A DNA stretch of 34,580 nt, from IMG/VR virus record IMGVR_UViG_3300042465_003411, positions 1 through 34,580 of that record, one strand, 5' to 3'. Positions 32,373 to 34,580 of this stretch are shown piece by piece. The position numbers and the translations under genes are program-made. The DNA is from a virus. The notes under the pieces were generated by a model. It did no database searches, was not told where the DNA came from, and saw only the letters and a program-made list of their open reading frames with translations. Numbering within the stretch: position 1 is the first letter of the stretch; every line of letters begins with the position of its first letter.

Positions 32373-32775
32373 TATTTAAATTTATTTCTAAAGTATCTGT
32401 CATCCCAGTATTTACTATACTGTAATTAACTTTTATAAATATAGTGTTATAATCTTGTGAAGTTTGTATTGTAACTATTCCCTGTATATTTGGAAAGTAT
32501 TTCTCTATAATACTTCCAATGTAATTTTCTATTTCCGCAACCCCTAAAGTTGTTATTTGTTCAAATACAAATTTACGTAACCCTGCCCCAAAAGTAGGGT
32601 TAAAGATTTTTTCCTGAGGTCCAGTCAATAGAAAATTTATTAGGTTATTCCTTATAGCATCTTTAGTTGTAAATGTTGGCTTAAATACAGAATTGGATTT
32701 AAAAGGCAAAGATACCCCAACCGCTTTACTCGGATTCTGATCTATAGGGGCGATCTTTACTAATCCAAATGCCAT
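32365..32775 (-). CDS. 25: Baseplate wedge protein, gp25-like, 136 aa
   Basis: The GPW/gp25 family pattern is clear: TTKDAIRNNLINFLLTGPQE, then NPTFGAGLRKFVFEQ, then IENYIGSIIEKYFPNI. In T4, gp25 sits at the inner baseplate and helps nucleate sheath assembly. The length matches T4 gp25 (132). It lies between a small helical protein and the gp6-like wedge gene, with a 1-nt overlap upstream and 8 nt downstream, so inner wedge proteins are co-translated. An octamer TATTTATA also occurs inside this gene at 32434-32441, about 60 nt before the gp6-like start, but coding constraint could explain it. Confidence 0.92.
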   Translation of the reverse strand: MAFGLVKIAPIDQNPSKAVGVSLPFKSNSVFKPTFTTKDAIRNNLINFLLTGPQEKIFNPTFGAGLRKFVFEQITTLGVAEIENYIGSIIEKYFPNIQGIVTIQTSQDYNTIFIKVNYSIVNTGMTDTLEINLNNG

Positions 32776-33161
32776 TACTTCTTAGACATTAAGCCCATTA
32801 TTTGATTTAAGTTTACTTCTCCGGGAGGCAGTGATGAACCTTCTCCTGCTGTGTTTACTGGGCGTGGTACGAATTCTTGACCTCCACCGAATGTCATTGC
32901 ATCGTTTGAAGTCATGTTTAGATTTCCATTCCTACCATCCATCATACCGCTAAGTAGAGATGCATATTTTTCTCTGGTGTTTACAGCAGGTGCTGTTGGG
33001 ATTGGCTGTACTAAAGTTTCTGTTACTTGCCCATAACCGCCTACACCTACAGGAACTGCCTTAGGAGCTTTTAAAGCCTCTAATAAAACGTCTTTCAATT
33101 CCTCTTGAATCGCTTCTTTTACAGTTTCTTTGATAAGTCTTTTTAATGTCTTGATGTCCAT
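32775..33161 (-). CDS. Small helical-headed virion protein, 128 aa
   Basis: The first 33 residues form an amphipathic helix (LKRLIKETVKEAIQEELKD...LLEAL). Pro/Gly-rich disordered sequence follows, ending in VNLNQIMGLMSKK. Candidate gp21-type sites L26-L-E28|A and V14-K-E16|A occur in the helix, but this gene sits in the baseplate block, so they may be chance. I know no family. A 1-nt overlap with the gp25-like gene suggests a baseplate or tail-assembly role. The start is ATG at 33161, preceded by a TATTTATA element. Confidence 0.55.
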   Translation of the reverse strand: MDIKTLKRLIKETVKEAIQEELKDVLLEALKAPKAVPVGVGGYGQVTETLVQPIPTAPAVNTREKYASLLSGMMDGRNGNLNMTSNDAMTFGGGQEFVPRPVNTAGEGSSLPPGEVNLNQIMGLMSKK

Positions 33162-33165
33162 TTTT

Positions 33166-33173
33166 TATAAATA
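33166..33173 (-). promoter_or_regulatory. Intergenic TATTTATA element before the 128-aa gene
   Basis: The coding strand reads AATATTTATAAAAAATG, with the octamer ending 4 nt before the start codon and beginning 4 nt after the preceding stop. It precedes the gp25/gp6-like gene group. Confidence 0.4.
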
Positions 33174-33177
33174 TTTC

Positions 33178-34128
33178 TTAATTAGCTTTTAGATTATCTC
33201 TGTTTATTATTAATTTCAGTTCTTCAATAAGTACTTGAGGGTTTTGTGTAAAAGAAGGTTCTGTTTGTAGCAGTACGATCCCTTGAGAATTTTTAGCTTG
33301 TGCTATTTTCCGGTTTACTGTTGGTGAGAATGGTTTCTCTATGATTTCAAATGTAAATCCTTGGTAGGTTGATTGTATATTAGAGGTCTCAGCGAGTTTA
33401 ACTGTACTAAGTAGTGTATCTACATCAGCCCCTAGTTTGTTTGGTTGTTTACCGCATTTCTCAAGCACCGAATCTATAATTTTAAGGAATGTAAGTATTG
33501 ATTGTAGTATCAAAGCTGCTCCAGAAACATACTGTGATCCGAGCTGTATTCCTCTTTTTAACTCAGGTAGCTTTGGAGTTCCATCTGTCTTAAAGGTAAG
33601 TCTCATTTTTAAATCTTCCAAATCACTTAGTAGGGCAACTGCAGCTCCTGGTATGATAGGTACGAATTTGCTTGCTAGTGATGTAGCAGTCTTTAATAGA
33701 CTTATAGTGTCTATAGTTCCTTCGGTTGCACTAATGATTGGTGATAGAATCTGAAGTGAAGAGTCTACTATGTTGATATACTTTGCTGTATTTTCAATAT
33801 CAGTACCTAATGCATTCCTAACTGTTAGCACTTGATCTAAGATTGCTTGAGATGGACAAAGGTCTGGTAGCTGTGGGTTCCCGGTCTCAAGTCCTGTTAT
33901 TCCTAACTTAGTTGCTTGACTTGATAGAGTAGAAATCGCTTTTGATTTTAAATCTTGAATCTTTGTATTGATTGTTTGGTTTATTCTATCAAGAGGAGGG
34001 ATAGCAGCTGCAGTGGTGATTGTTGTTAATCCTATAGCAAAAGCATTCCGTAAAGCTGCTTCACGTTTCTCTGCTGCTCTTACCTCAGCTTCCTGCTGCC
34101 TTTGTTGTTCTAATTCTTGAGGTGTCAT
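33178..34128 (-). CDS. Hypothetical tail/baseplate-region protein, 316 aa
   Basis: The N-terminal 30 residues are a charged Glu/Gln/Arg helix (QELEQQRQQEAEVRAAEKRE). Long helical stretches with Ala/Ile/Leu-rich segments follow (about 30-65 and 125-220), and the C-terminal 70 residues are beta-rich (STYQGFTFEIIEKPFSPT). It has moderately hydrophobic helices but no clear single membrane anchor. I do not recognise a family. It overlaps the spike-type gene upstream by 1 nt and precedes the gp25/gp6-like wedge genes, so a baseplate hub or tail role is likely by context only. Confidence 0.6.
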   Translation of the reverse strand: MTPQELEQQRQQEAEVRAAEKREAALRNAFAIGLTTITTAAAIPPLDRINQTINTKIQDLKSKAISTLSSQATKLGITGLETGNPQLPDLCPSQAILDQVLTVRNALGTDIENTAKYINIVDSSLQILSPIISATEGTIDTISLLKTATSLASKFVPIIPGAAVALLSDLEDLKMRLTFKTDGTPKLPELKRGIQLGSQYVSGAALILQSILTFLKIIDSVLEKCGKQPNKLGADVDTLLSTVKLAETSNIQSTYQGFTFEIIEKPFSPTVNRKIAQAKNSQGIVLLQTEPSFTQNPQVLIEELKLIINRDNLKAN

Positions 34129-34580
34129 TAAGCTGTGAAGTTATATTTTGATTTAATAAGCGGTATACTTGTGCTCTTTAGCTTTGTTAAAGTATTAATC
34201 CAACCTGTTGCATTTTTATTTAAGGAAGATATCGGGCCTCCTGTGTTTCCTGCTAATAGTGATTGTTTTGAAATATCTAATAATACGTTTATGATCTCTG
34301 TAAGTAATGTTTCTAACGCATTTCCAAGCACTAGAGGTTCTGTCGCTGATTTTGTACCTAAGTAAATGTTCTGAGTTTGAAAGATCACCTGATTTGTATC
34401 AATATTCAATCCTGAATTTGAGCTTAAACTAATAGTTTTTGTAGAGCTTAACATTAAATGGTCTTCTGAAGAATTAAGGATTAATCTTCCAGAATTAATT
34501 AAGATCTGTTTTCCTGTGTAAAGGTTGGGCAGGGTTGGTTTGTTTTCTTTGTAAGAGTAGTAATTTGTACTTGCAGCTTG
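34128..34580 (-). CDS. Probable baseplate spike/hub protein, C-terminal part (partial, 5' end outside window)
   Basis: The frame is open to the high-coordinate edge of the window with no stop, so the ATG at 34454 is internal and the true start lies outside. The visible 150 residues contain LYTGKQILINSGRLILN, then LSSTKTISLSSNSGLNID and IYLGTKSATEPLVLG. These repeated short strands are typical of the C-terminal beta-prism of phage baseplate spike and gp5/VgrG-like or phage assembly protein V-like proteins. A helical C-terminus follows (LETLLTEIINVLLDISK). Only the end is seen, so any OB-fold or lysozyme domain cannot be assessed. It is 1-nt overlapped with the next gene. Confidence 0.65.
   Translation of the reverse strand, partial: QAASTNYYSYKENKPTLPNLYTGKQILINSGRLILNSSEDHLMLSSTKTISLSSNSGLNIDTNQVIFQTQNIYLGTKSATEPLVLGNALETLLTEIINVLLDISKQSLLAGNTGGPISSLNKNATGWINTLTKLKSTSIPLIKSKYNFTA

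Noticed and set aside
32775-33161. gp21-type sites (VKE|A, LLE|A) in the 128-residue baseplate-block protein
   Set aside because: They lie within a Leu/Glu/Lys amphipathic helix where such tetrapeptides arise easily, and the genomic context is tail, not head; kept only as a note.
1-34580. tRNA genes, CRISPR arrays, insertion sequences, long repeats and strong terminators
   Set aside because: I saw none while reading; gaps are too short for tRNA genes and no GC-rich hairpin followed by a T run was evident. A covariance-model search would be needed to exclude small RNAs.

Overview
This window looks like part of the late (virion) region of a tailed phage with a T4-type contractile-tail body plan. 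Every convincing gene lies on the minus strand, so transcription runs from high to low coordinates. Genes are packed almost without gaps: many junctions are ATGA or TAATG overlaps and no gap exceeds about 35 bases. The DNA is AT-rich, roughly one third G+C by eye. The host is not stated by the sequence. A Bacteroidetes host is my inference, from a signal peptide ending in a Ser-Gln junction, weak Shine-Dalgarno sequences and AT-rich start contexts.

Reading in the direction of transcription (34580 to 1): (i) 34580-21256 is a baseplate and tail-periphery block. It holds the tail end of a probable baseplate spike protein cut by the window edge, a gp25-like wedge protein, a gp6-like (Baseplate J) wedge protein, a DNRLRE-like protein, a 1700-residue protein with a LamG-like domain, and two tandem paralogous proteins. 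(ii) 21251-19070 is a small nucleic-acid island: a SegE-like GIY-YIG endonuclease, a gp61-like primase and a RecB/Cas4-fold nuclease. (iii) 19057-6887 is an unusual block of candidate head-cargo proteins. It holds two adjacent nucleotidyltransferases (the second fused to a nucleotide-adenylyltransferase-like domain and two HExxH metalloprotease-like domains), a 605-residue multi-segment protein, a PD-(D/E)XK-like protein, a ferritin, a protein with ParB-like and Cys-His-Asp protease-like regions, and small cysteine-rich or basic proteins. (iv) 6911-5973 holds a cupin and two overlapping membrane-anchored proteins resembling a spanin or lysis pair. (v) 5970-1 is the T4-order head module: large terminase (gp17), portal (gp20), core-like proteins, and the start of the prohead protease (gp21), which runs off the low-coordinate edge.

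The most interesting feature ties (iii) to (v). T4 gp21 cuts after Glu in (L/I)-x-E|(A/G/S) and removes short N-terminal capsid-targeting sequences from internal head proteins. Several block (iii) proteins begin with just such a peptide (for example MIKLLNLLTE|A). The large ones carry the motif repeatedly between recognisable domains, often as [L/I/V]-[T/S/N]-E-A-K. I infer that these are polyproteins taken into the prohead, cut by the phage's own gp21 into separate enzymes, and carried in the capsid, perhaps for injection. A second recurrent feature is TATTTATA on the coding strand, present in eight of the short intergenic gaps directly upstream of start codons.
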